Origin: Kuafuiihalomonas sp039024635
Lineage (GTDB): Bacteria; Myxococcota; Kuafuiibacteriia; Kuafuiibacteriales; Kuafuiibacteriaceae
Assembly: GCA_039024635.1 (NCBI GenBank)
Contig: JBCCQA010000011.1
Coordinates: 1-64,000 of the forward strand
Direction of reading: 5' to 3'
DNA length: 64,000 nucleotides
Made by a program: the position numbers and the translations under genes. Positions 8,637-15,763 of the stretch are shown in pieces. How positions within the stretch are numbered: position 1 is the first letter of the stretch; the number at the start of each line of letters is the position of its first letter. A model generated the notes under the pieces. That model was not told the DNA's origin, did no database searches, and worked only from the letters and a program-made list of their open reading frames with translations.

Positions 8637-9278
8637 ATGATGCGCTTCGGGCTCCTGCTTGCGTCCATGCTTGGCTTCGTCTCTGCAGCCGAAGCCAGCC
8701 TCGTCGTTCCGCACACCGTCGAGAGCCTGAACGAAGAAGCGGACCTCGTGGTTCGGGGCCGCATCGGTCGCGCTTGGTCTCAGTGGGACGAAGCCCATCG
8801 ACGTATCTGGACCTATACCGAGGTCGAGGTGCTCGAAGACCTTCGAGGCACCCAGACCGTCCCCGAGCTCCTCACGCTTCAGATGGTGGGCGGCACAGTG
8901 GGCGAGGTCAGCATGCGCGTGAGCGGAAGTCCGGTCCTGGCCTCGGGCGAAGAGTTCGTTCTCTTCCTTCGGGCTGGACCGTCTCGACGCTACGGCATCG
9001 TCGGCCTTTCCCAAGGGGCGCTCCGCGTCCAGCGAGAGGCGGACTTGGTGGTGGCGGTTCCGCTGCTCGAGGGGCTGGCCTTCGTACCTTTGCGTGCCGA
9101 GCAGCTGGGACAGACCCGACTCGTCCCCATGGCATTGGCCGCGCTTCGTCAGGCCCTGGACGGGACGGCCGAGCAGCCGCCCACTGTCCCGGCGGCGCCT
9201 TCGGTCCCCGCCGTCCCCTCGGTTCCCGCGGTCCCGCCGGTGGCGCCTCCCAAGAGCCCAGGACCCAGCGAGCCGTGA
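8637..9278 (+). CDS. Secreted protein with Pro/Val-rich tail
   Basis: Protein of 213 residues. It has a signal peptide (LLLASMLGFVSAAEA), then a domain of about 140 residues beginning LVVPHTVESLNEEADLVVRGRIG, a pattern seen in secreted proteins whose role is not known to me. The last 35 residues are a low-complexity tail built from repeats of the type VPAVPS/VPAAPS, likely an extended linker or cell-wall spacer. Two start codons stand in tandem (ATG at 8637 and 8640). Its stop overlaps the start of the metalloprotease gene (GTGA, 4 bases), so the two are translationally coupled and may act together. Confidence 0.75.
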   Translation: MMRFGLLLASMLGFVSAAEASLVVPHTVESLNEEADLVVRGRIGRAWSQWDEAHRRIWTYTEVEVLEDLRGTQTVPELLTLQMVGGTVGEVSMRVSGSPVLASGEEFVLFLRAGPSRRYGIVGLSQGALRVQREADLVVAVPLLEGLAFVPLRAEQLGQTRLVPMALAALRQALDGTAEQPPTVPAAPSVPAVPSVPAVPPVAPPKSPGPSEP

Positions 9279-10078
9279 GGAGCCTCATCATCATCGTGGC
9301 CTTCCTCGTCCTGGCCGGCGAGCAGGCCCGGGCCGAGGCCTTTCGCTGTGCCCGGAGCGACGGTAACCGAGGACCTTCCCTGCGCTGGGAGATCCGCGAA
9401 GTGCCCTGGGGCGTCGAGCCCACCCTTCTACGAACGGTCTCGGGCGGACGGGAGCGCGTCCTCCAGACGGTCGACGACGCCTTCGCGGCTTGGGAAGGGC
9501 CCGCCTGCTCCGACATGGCCTTTCGGTTCGTCGGCGCTGACGCCCGCTTCGTTCCCGGCTTCAACGAGCAGGGTGAGACGCGAAACGCCATCGCCCTTCA
9601 GCAAGACTGGCTCTACGATGCCGACGCCATCGCCATCACGGTCTCGACCTTCACCACCGACGGCGTTCTGCTCGATGCCGATATCGAGCTCAATGGGGCG
9701 AGCTTCGACTTCGTACTGGTCGAGGACGGCTGCGCCGAGGAGCAGATGGACCTCGGCAACGTCTTGACCCATGAGGTGGGGCACCTACTGGGCCTCGCCC
9801 ATCCGCCGCAGACGCCAAGCAATCGAGCCACCACTATGTTCGCGACCTCCAGCCCCTGCGAAACCGCCAAGCGAAGTCTCTCCACCGGGGACGTGGAGGG
9901 CCTATGTACGATTTACCCCTCGTCGGGCCAGACCCAGGTCTGTCACGGCGCGGACGATCTTGGCTTCGAGGTGGTGGAGACCGAAGACGGTTTCGGGGGA
10001 TGCTCGAACCTGGGTGCGGGCGCGGGCATTTCGACCCTGGGCCTGGCCCTGTTTCTTCTTTTGCGACGCCTCGTTTGA
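9275..10078 (+). CDS. Matrixin-like zinc metalloprotease with MYXO-CTERM-type tail
   Basis: Secreted protease of 267 residues. It has a signal peptide at 1-20, then a zincin fold with the zinc motif HEVGHLLGLAH (His166, His170, His176; Glu167 as base) and a following Met (ATTMF) fitting a Met-turn. The C-terminus reads GGCSN, then a hydrophobic helix (STLGLALFLLL) and RR: the Cys / helix / Arg arrangement of the MYXO-CTERM sorting signal known from Myxococcota, which implies processing and surface attachment. The GTG start at 9275 overlaps the stop of the preceding secreted-protein gene. Substrate is unknown. Metzincin assignment is strong, the sorting tail fairly strong. Confidence 0.88.
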   Translation: MRSLIIIVAFLVLAGEQARAEAFRCARSDGNRGPSLRWEIREVPWGVEPTLLRTVSGGRERVLQTVDDAFAAWEGPACSDMAFRFVGADARFVPGFNEQGETRNAIALQQDWLYDADAIAITVSTFTTDGVLLDADIELNGASFDFVLVEDGCAEEQMDLGNVLTHEVGHLLGLAHPPQTPSNRATTMFATSSPCETAKRSLSTGDVEGLCTIYPSSGQTQVCHGADDLGFEVVETEDGFGGCSNLGAGAGISTLGLALFLLLRRLV

Positions 10079-10110
10079 ATTCCCTCGCCTGGGCATCGAT
10101 GATGCGCACC

Positions 10111-11415
10111 ATGTCGAACCGACACGCAGCGGCGGTCATCGGCGGGGCCGTGGCCGGCGCCGAGATTGCCCGAGCTCTTGCCGAAGCCGGCGCCTACGTC
10201 GCGGTCTTCGAACAGAACGAGCGGCCTTACGGAAAGATCGAGGACGGCCTGCCCCGTTGGCACCGGGCTCTCCGAAAGGCCGAGTTCGGTCGCATCAAGG
10301 ACAAGCTGAGTCATCCGGACATCGACTTCGTTCCGAAGACCAAGGTGGGGCGAGACCTGTCCTTCGACCAGCTGGTGGGGAAAGAGGGCTTCAGCCTCGT
10401 CATCCTCGCCTGCGGGGCATGGCGAGATCGCAGCTTGCCGGTCGATGGCGCCGAGGCCTTCGTCGACAGAGGCCTGCGCTACCAAAACCCCTTCATCATT
10501 GCCTTCAACCGAGCCGATGCGCCGCTGGGCGAGGTAGTAGAAGGTGCGGTTGTCATCGGAGGCGGCCTGGCCTCGATCGACGTGTGCAAGGTGATGCAGC
10601 TCGACGGCGTCCGTAAGAAGCTCGCCGAGCTAGGCATCGACGTCGACATCGAAGAGATGGAGAAGGCCGGTCTTCCTCGGACTCTGGAGAGCCTCGACCT
10701 GGACATGGCGCAGCTTGGTCTCGAACCGGCGACCCTGTGCTACCGGCGCGAAGCCGAAGACATGCCCCTCCTGGAGATGCCGCCCGGCGCCGACGAGGCC
10801 CGACAGGAGAAGGTCAAGCGGACGAGGGTTCGGGCTTTGGACAAGGCGATGAGCAAGTTCGGGTTCCGCTTTCAGCCCTTGTGCAAGCCCGAGGCCTTGT
10901 TGGGTGACGGCAAAGTGGAGGGCGTCCGCTTCCGACGGCTGCAGAAGAACGAGGCCGGCCGCTTGGTCGATACCGACGAGACCTTCGAGCTCCCCACCCG
11001 GCTCGTCGTGAGCTCCATCGGCAGCATTCCAGACCCCATCGAAGGCGTCATGATGAAGGGCGAACTCTTCGACTTCAGCGACGAGCCCATTCCGCGCCTC
11101 GAAGGTCATCCTCACGTATTCGCGGTGGGCAACGTTGTGACCGGCAAAGGCAACATCATCGCCTCGCGGCGTCATGCTAGCCAAACAGCGGAGCGACTGC
11201 TCGAGACCTTCTTGGGTCTGGAGGGCGATCACGAAGACGAGGTCGAGCTCGTGGACGCCATCGAAGCCGATGCCAAGGCCCATGCCCGCGGTCTGGTCGA
11301 CGAAGCCCAGCGACTGTCTCGCCTGTCCCTGGAGGCGGTGGACTCTCTCCGGTCGCGGGTTCGGGCTCGGCAAGAGGCGGTCGGCTTTTCGGATGTGTCC
11401 AGCTGGCTGGGCTGA
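10111..11415 (+). CDS. FAD/NAD(P)-dependent oxidoreductase, ferredoxin-NADP reductase-like
   Basis: Flavoprotein of 434 residues. The N-terminal dinucleotide-binding segment AAVIGGAVAGAEIARALAEAG binds FAD, and a second Rossmann motif EGAVVIGGGLASIDVCKVM should bind NAD(P). The segment HVFAVGNVVTGKGNI is the FAD-closing motif of this class. The overall pattern (PYGKIEDGLPRWH) resembles adrenodoxin/ferredoxin-NADP reductases and the small subunit of glutamate synthase. It lacks Fe-S cysteine clusters at the N-terminus. The last 70 residues are a charged helical extension. The start could be 10111 or the ATG pair at 10099/10102; none has a clear ribosome site. Physiological partner is unknown. 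Confidence 0.82.
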   Translation: MSNRHAAAVIGGAVAGAEIARALAEAGAYVAVFEQNERPYGKIEDGLPRWHRALRKAEFGRIKDKLSHPDIDFVPKTKVGRDLSFDQLVGKEGFSLVILACGAWRDRSLPVDGAEAFVDRGLRYQNPFIIAFNRADAPLGEVVEGAVVIGGGLASIDVCKVMQLDGVRKKLAELGIDVDIEEMEKAGLPRTLESLDLDMAQLGLEPATLCYRREAEDMPLLEMPPGADEARQEKVKRTRVRALDKAMSKFGFRFQPLCKPEALLGDGKVEGVRFRRLQKNEAGRLVDTDETFELPTRLVVSSIGSIPDPIEGVMMKGELFDFSDEPIPRLEGHPHVFAVGNVVTGKGNIIASRRHASQTAERLLETFLGLEGDHEDEVELVDAIEADAKAHARGLVDEAQRLSRLSLEAVDSLRSRVRARQEAVGFSDVSSWLG

Positions 11416-11424
11416 GTCCAGGTC

Positions 11425-12246
11425 GTGCAGGAGCTCTGCCTCGAGGCCCTCGAAGTCCGGAGCGACGATGACCGGCCGGTCCTCTCGGGCTCGGCCCGGT
11501 TTGGAGGCGTCACCGCGGTTCTGGGGCCTTCGGGTGCGGGCAAGAGCAGCCTGGCCTGGGCGCTGGTCGACCTCCTGCCTCCCGGTCTTCGACGGGTCAG
11601 CGGCCGACTCCGCCTGAACGACATGTCCCTATGGGCCGATCGGCCCGGGCCCATCGGCATCGTGCCCCAAGATCCGATCCTCGCCTTGGACGGTCGAAAG
11701 ACGCCTCGTCAGCATATGGTAATCGCGAGCCGAGCGGCCGGCGTGGCCAGCAGCCCGGCCGCCTGTCAACGGCGGTTTCGACGCTGGCGCTTCCCGGACT
11801 CCCGGCTCGACGCGCTTCCGTCTGGGCTTTCGGGGGGCGAGCTTCGTCGAGCCGTCCTGGCCTTGGCTTTGGTGCGTTCGCCGCCAGTGCTCATTCTCGA
11901 CGAACCGACCGTCGGCCTCGACGCCGAAGTAGCGGGCGCCCTGGAGCGAGAGCTCTTCCAACCTCTGGCGTCGGAGGGTCATCTGCTGATCCTCCTCACC
12001 CACGACCTGTTTCTAGCTCGAAGACTGGCGACCCGGGTGGTGGTCGTAGACCAGGGCCGGATCATCGAAGAGAACGAAGCGAAGGGCTTTTGGACCCGGC
12101 CGAGCTCGGAGGGGGGCCGCGCCTTGGTCGGGGCGCACCGAGGTCTAGAAGACGAAGAGGGCGCCCACCACGGCAGCAGCCGCGGCGGCGGCGGCGCCCA
12201 GCCACAGCATCAGGCCGCCCCCGGAGCCACCGGCCAGGTCGAGTGA
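11425..12246 (+). CDS. Orphan ABC transporter ATP-binding protein
   Basis: ABC ATPase of 273 residues. Walker A is GPSGAGKSS, the Q-loop VPQDP, the signature LSGGE, Walker B VLILDEPT and the switch THD, so the ATPase should be active. No permease or binding protein lies nearby, so the transported substrate cannot be guessed; oligopeptide- or nickel-type importers use ATPases of this general kind. The start is GTG at 11425, nine bases after the oxidoreductase stop. The last 34 or so residues are Gly/His/Gln-rich and lie entirely in the antisense overlap with the convergent gene at 12145, so the natural domain ends around residue 240. Confidence 0.8.
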   Translation: MQELCLEALEVRSDDDRPVLSGSARFGGVTAVLGPSGAGKSSLAWALVDLLPPGLRRVSGRLRLNDMSLWADRPGPIGIVPQDPILALDGRKTPRQHMVIASRAAGVASSPAACQRRFRRWRFPDSRLDALPSGLSGGELRRAVLALALVRSPPVLILDEPTVGLDAEVAGALERELFQPLASEGHLLILLTHDLFLARRLATRVVVVDQGRIIEENEAKGFWTRPSSEGGRALVGAHRGLEDEEGAHHGSSRGGGGAQPQHQAAPGATGQVE

Positions 12247-13455
12247 ACTCACCCATCGCGCGATTTCGCGGTCTTGGGGGAAGCGCTGGACCAGGTTACT
12301 GAACATCTCGGCCGCAGAGGAAACCGGCGCACCCACCGACTCCACCACTCGGCAAATCCGGACCAGGCTCATCGGGGCCTCGGCGAAGTCGCTGCCGCAC
12401 TTGGCCAGCAGGCGTTCGAAGACCCCGCGCTGTCCGCCCTCCCACAGGTAGCGAAGCCGGGCGCACTCGACGGTCACGGTGCCGGGAAAGCGTTCGCTGA
12501 GCACCTTGAGCTCTCGCAAGGCCATGGCTTGCCCCCCTCGCCGCCCCGCCAAGCGAGCGCGGAGTTCTCGCCAAAGGTGGTGGGTTCGGGTCTTCATGAT
12601 CTGCTCCGAGATCAGGTTCGAGCGGACCTGCTCGAACTCCGCCAAGAGCCAGCCCCTATGCTCCTCCTGGGCGGCGTCTTTTCCGAGCTGGCGGAAGAGA
12701 CGAGCGAGCGCCGCCTCGTCGACGTACTCGATGCAGGCCATGTGGGCGGCGGCGGCCCAGATAGGTTCGTTGGCCCGCTCGAAGGCCAAGGCAACCCCTT
12801 GGAGAAGGGCATCCTTACCGCCGAAGAAGCCGAGGTCCGACAGCTCGACCCGAAGGAAGGCTTCGGTCAGGCGAGACTCCCGGATGGCGGTGATGACCTG
12901 CAGCAGATCGTCAGCCTCCGGCGAGAACTTGGCGCTCAACTGCTTGAGGGCGTCGGCCCAAGCCTCCGCTTTGTCCCAGGCGCCGGCTTGGGTGGCGGCG
13001 ACGATGCCCTGCATCAGCGATGGGGCATCATCGGTGGCGACCTCGGGGAGCGTGACGTTCGAGGGGCCCGGAGGGGCTTCCATAGCCTCGGCACCTGGAA
13101 TCACAGCATCTCCGGTTTGGACACTGCTGACTTCCTTGATGAGGAAGGCGACCGGACCCACCTGGTCGTTGGGAATGGGAATCCGGACCTTGTCTCCCTT
13201 GGCGCCCTTGAGGCTCAAGATGTCCTGCCACTCCTCGTGCAGAAGCTTGGCTGGGGACTCCGGATGGGTCTCGAAGAAGGAGAACTCGTCGTTGGCCTTG
13301 TTCCTCGAGAGGACCAGGAGCCGCCCCTCGCCCGCGAACAGGTGGGTCTCGCCGAGAGGAGAAGCCAGGCCCGAGGGCAGCTTTACGTGCTCCGTGATTC
13401 GATTCACGTTGATGTGGGGGGGGAGCGAGTATCGGAGTTCGTTGGGCAATTCCAT
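12145..13455 (-). CDS. Tail-anchored helical protein, unknown function
   Basis: Protein of 436 residues. The first 110 residues look like a beta-rich regulatory domain (RLLVLSRNKANDEFSFFE), and residues about 140-410 are alpha-helical and repeat-like. A single Ala-rich transmembrane helix lies at the extreme C-terminus after a Gly linker (GGSGGG), so it should be a tail-anchored cytoplasmic protein. No catalytic motif is recognised. ATG at 13455 with GAGGTC upstream is preferred over the ORF extension at 13473. It converges with the ABC ATPase and overlaps it by 102 bases, and is divergent from the MerR-type regulator, which may control it. Confidence 0.7.
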   Translation of the reverse strand: MELPNELRYSLPPHINVNRITEHVKLPSGLASPLGETHLFAGEGRLLVLSRNKANDEFSFFETHPESPAKLLHEEWQDILSLKGAKGDKVRIPIPNDQVGPVAFLIKEVSSVQTGDAVIPGAEAMEAPPGPSNVTLPEVATDDAPSLMQGIVAATQAGAWDKAEAWADALKQLSAKFSPEADDLLQVITAIRESRLTEAFLRVELSDLGFFGGKDALLQGVALAFERANEPIWAAAAHMACIEYVDEAALARLFRQLGKDAAQEEHRGWLLAEFEQVRSNLISEQIMKTRTHHLWRELRARLAGRRGGQAMALRELKVLSERFPGTVTVECARLRYLWEGGQRGVFERLLAKCGSDFAEAPMSLVRICRVVESVGAPVSSAAEMFSNLVQRFPQDREIARWVSSLDLAGGSGGGLMLWLGAAAAAAAAVVGALFVF

Positions 13456-13517
13456 GTTCAGACCTCGAGGCAATGACCGGGACGGGGCGCGACGGTCCGT
13501 TTGATTCGCTTGGCTTT

Positions 13518-13527
13518 GCTTGCAAGC
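13518..13527. promoter_or_regulatory. Palindrome in the intergenic region before the MerR-type gene
   Basis: GCTTGCAAGC, a perfect 10-bp palindrome, lies in the 125-base gap between divergent genes. It could be an operator for the adjacent MerR-type protein; there is no direct evidence. Confidence 0.25.
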
Positions 13528-13580
13528 CCAGCCGCCCTCAGGCAGGGATTCCCAGAAGGGAGTTCTTGCGGTCGCCCGCC

Positions 13581-14558
13581 ATGAGCCAGTCCGAAGACGT
13601 CAATACGCCCACCTACCGCATCGGGGCTGTCTCCCGGCTGACCCAAATCCCGGCCGAGACCCTCCGTGTCTGGGAGCGTCGCTATCACGTCGTCGAGCCT
13701 CGGCGAGGCGGGGGGCAGACCCGACTGTACGACCGCAATGACGTCGAACGCCTCACCGTAATCAAGCAGTTGGTCGACCGTGGCCACGCGATCAGCACTG
13801 TGGCCTCCCTGGACCTGGAGGAGCTGAAGACCCGGCTCCAGGAGCATCACTTGCAGGGCATCGCGGCCGTCGACCCCGAGTACGACGGCAAAGAAATCGC
13901 GACCTTGGTCGTCGGCGAGACCGTGGCCACCATGGTGATGGAAGGGGAAGCCGATATGGACGGGGTCGAGATCGTCGGGACCGCCTTCGACGCAAGCGAC
14001 GTCGGTCCGGACGCGGCGACGCGCAAACCCCGTGTGATCGTGTTGGAGTGCCCAACCATTGACCACCGAACGTCCAAGACGACCCAGCTTCTGCTCCGTC
14101 GAACCGGCGCCCTGAGGGTCATCGTGGTCTACGGCTTCGGCACCCGAGACAACATCCAGCGCCTGTCCACGGGTCGGGTCCGGGTCCTCCGGGGCCCCAT
14201 GAACAACTTCGAGCTTCGCCGGGCCATCATCGAGAGCGAGAGCGCTCGCTCCGACGACCAGCTGCGCACCCGCCCGGTCGGAGACGAGGCCGAAGAGATT
14301 CCGGGACGCCGTTTCACAAACGCCCACTTGGCGCGTCTGTCCACCGTGTCCAGCGCCGTCGAGTGCGAATGCCCCCAGCATCTGGTGGGGATCATCACTC
14401 AGCTGGTCGCCTTCGAAGAGTACAGCCAAGAGTGCGAGGACCGGAATGACAAGGACGCGTCGATCCACGCCATGCTGCGGCGTACGACGGCCCAAAGTCG
14501 GGCCAAGCTCGAAGACGCCATGGCGCGCCTCATGGAGGCCGAAGGCATCGTCCTCTAG
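13581..14558 (+). CDS. MerR-family regulator, CarA/CarH-like architecture without cobalamin ligand
   Basis: Regulator of 325 residues. The N-terminal MerR HTH covers about residues 11-80 (YRIGAVSRLTQIPAETLRVWERRY), closest in style to the CarA/CarH/LitR group of light- and B12-responsive repressors. The C-terminal half has alternating strand-helix character (RVIVLECPTI, LRVIVVYGFG) like a cobalamin-binding Rossmann domain, but I cannot find the DxHxxG ligand motif. It probably senses something else or acts without a cofactor. The last 80 residues are helical with a Cys pair (ECECPQ) preceding. ATG at 13581. Divergent from the tail-anchored gene. DNA-binding role is firm, signal unknown. Confidence 0.8.
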   Translation: MSQSEDVNTPTYRIGAVSRLTQIPAETLRVWERRYHVVEPRRGGGQTRLYDRNDVERLTVIKQLVDRGHAISTVASLDLEELKTRLQEHHLQGIAAVDPEYDGKEIATLVVGETVATMVMEGEADMDGVEIVGTAFDASDVGPDAATRKPRVIVLECPTIDHRTSKTTQLLLRRTGALRVIVVYGFGTRDNIQRLSTGRVRVLRGPMNNFELRRAIIESESARSDDQLRTRPVGDEAEEIPGRRFTNAHLARLSTVSSAVECECPQHLVGIITQLVAFEEYSQECEDRNDKDASIHAMLRRTTAQSRAKLEDAMARLMEAEGIVL

Positions 14559-14678
14559 GCCGGCATTCCCTGGGGTCACAAGCCCTTCATCGGCCAGCCG
14601 CCAGGCTTCGCCACCACCGCCTCAAACTGAGACAAGGACGCCCGCCGACGAGTTTCTCGATGGGTGCAGAAACGAGAG

Positions 14679-14711
14679 GGCCCCTCGCGCTCAGTGTGAG
14701 CCGGAGGGGCC
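14679..14711 (-). terminator. Terminator after nrdB
   Basis: GGCCCCTC (14679-14686) pairs with GAGGGGCC (14704-14711), with an inner GCTCA/TGAGC stem. It lies 25 bases past the nrdB stop. The minus-strand continuation CCTCTCGTTTCTGC is moderately T-rich. The rest of the gap between 14559 and 14735 shows no gene. Confidence 0.55.
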
Positions 14712-14735
14712 TTGGGCCAGGAGGGCTTGCTTCGT

Positions 14736-15734
14736 CTAGAAGGAGGCTTCGAGGCTGAAGTCTCCGCTCACGCCGACCTGGTAGGCCGAGACGCGGCGCT
14801 CGAAGAAGTTGGCCAGCTCCTGAACGTCTTGAAGCTCCATGAAGGAGAAGGGGTTCTTGGCTTCGTATTGCTTCGGCAGGCCAAGCATCTGGAGCCGCTG
14901 GTCGGCCACGTACATCAGGTACTCTCGCATGTCCTGAACCGAGATGCCGGTCACGCCGCCGCTCAGCACGTCCTGAGCAAACTGGGTTTCACACTCGATG
15001 GCTTCTTCCAGCATCTCGTGGATCTGGGTCTTCATGTAGTCATCGAAGAGGTCGGGCTCTTCGGCCTTGACCGTCTTCACGACTTCGAAAGCGAAGGCCA
15101 TGTGGGCGCTCTCGTCCCGGAATACCCAGTTCGTCCCGCTCGCCAGTCCGTGAAGAAGGCCCTTGGACCGCAGGCAGTAGACGTAGGCAAAGGCGGCAAA
15201 GAAGAACAGGCCTTCGATACAGCTCGCGAAGCAGATCATGTTGAGCAGGAACTGCCGCCGATGGGCCTTCGTCTCCAGGCGCTGCAGCTCCTGGATGCTG
15301 TCGATCCACTTGAGGCAGAAATCGCCCTTCTTCTTGATGGACGGGATGTTGTCGATGGCCGCAAAGGCCTCTGCCCGCTCGTCGTGGTCGGGGACGTAGG
15401 TGTCGAGCAGGGTGAGGTAGAACTGCACGTGCAGCGCTTCTTCGAAAAGCTGACGAGACAGATACATCCGAGCCTCGGGCGCGTTCACGTGCTGGTACAG
15501 GTTGAGCACCAGATTATTGGACACGATCGAATCGCCGGTGGCGAAGAAAGCCACCAAGCGGCTAATGAGGTGGCGCTCTCCAGCCGACATCTTCGAGCGG
15601 AGATCGACGACGTCGAGAGAGAAGTCGACCTCCTCGACCGTCCAGGTGTTCTTGATCGCGCTTCGATACATCTCGTAAAACTTCGGGTAGCGCATGGGCC
15701 GAAGCGTCAGATTCATTCCAGGATCCAAAAGCAT
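14736..15734 (-). CDS. nrdB: Ribonucleotide reductase class Ia, beta subunit (radical)
   Basis: Makes the tyrosyl radical for ribonucleotide reduction. The protein has 332 residues. Iron ligands are visible in FFATGDSIV (Asp), EEALHVQFY (Glu and His) and FRDESAHMAF (Glu and His). The Tyr placed seven residues after the first ligand Glu matches the radical Tyr of the E. coli enzyme, so this is a canonical tyrosyl-radical subunit rather than a radical-less or Mn/Fe variant. ATG at 15734 with GAGGAG upstream. It follows nrdA by 29 bases in one operon, which closes at the hairpin at 14679-14711. Confidence 0.96.
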   Translation of the reverse strand: MLLDPGMNLTLRPMRYPKFYEMYRSAIKNTWTVEEVDFSLDVVDLRSKMSAGERHLISRLVAFFATGDSIVSNNLVLNLYQHVNAPEARMYLSRQLFEEALHVQFYLTLLDTYVPDHDERAEAFAAIDNIPSIKKKGDFCLKWIDSIQELQRLETKAHRRQFLLNMICFASCIEGLFFFAAFAYVYCLRSKGLLHGLASGTNWVFRDESAHMAFAFEVVKTVKAEEPDLFDDYMKTQIHEMLEEAIECETQFAQDVLSGGVTGISVQDMREYLMYVADQRLQMLGLPKQYEAKNPFSFMELQDVQELANFFERRVSAYQVGVSGDFSLEASF

Positions 15735-15763
15735 TTCGTGACTCCTCGTTGGTGGGGGGGGGC

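Noticed and set aside
8603..10078. Long plus-strand frame from 8603 as one protein
   Set aside because: Its first 224 codons are a shadow of the secreted-protein gene at 8637-9278; the real gene starts at the GTG at 9275 with a signal peptide.
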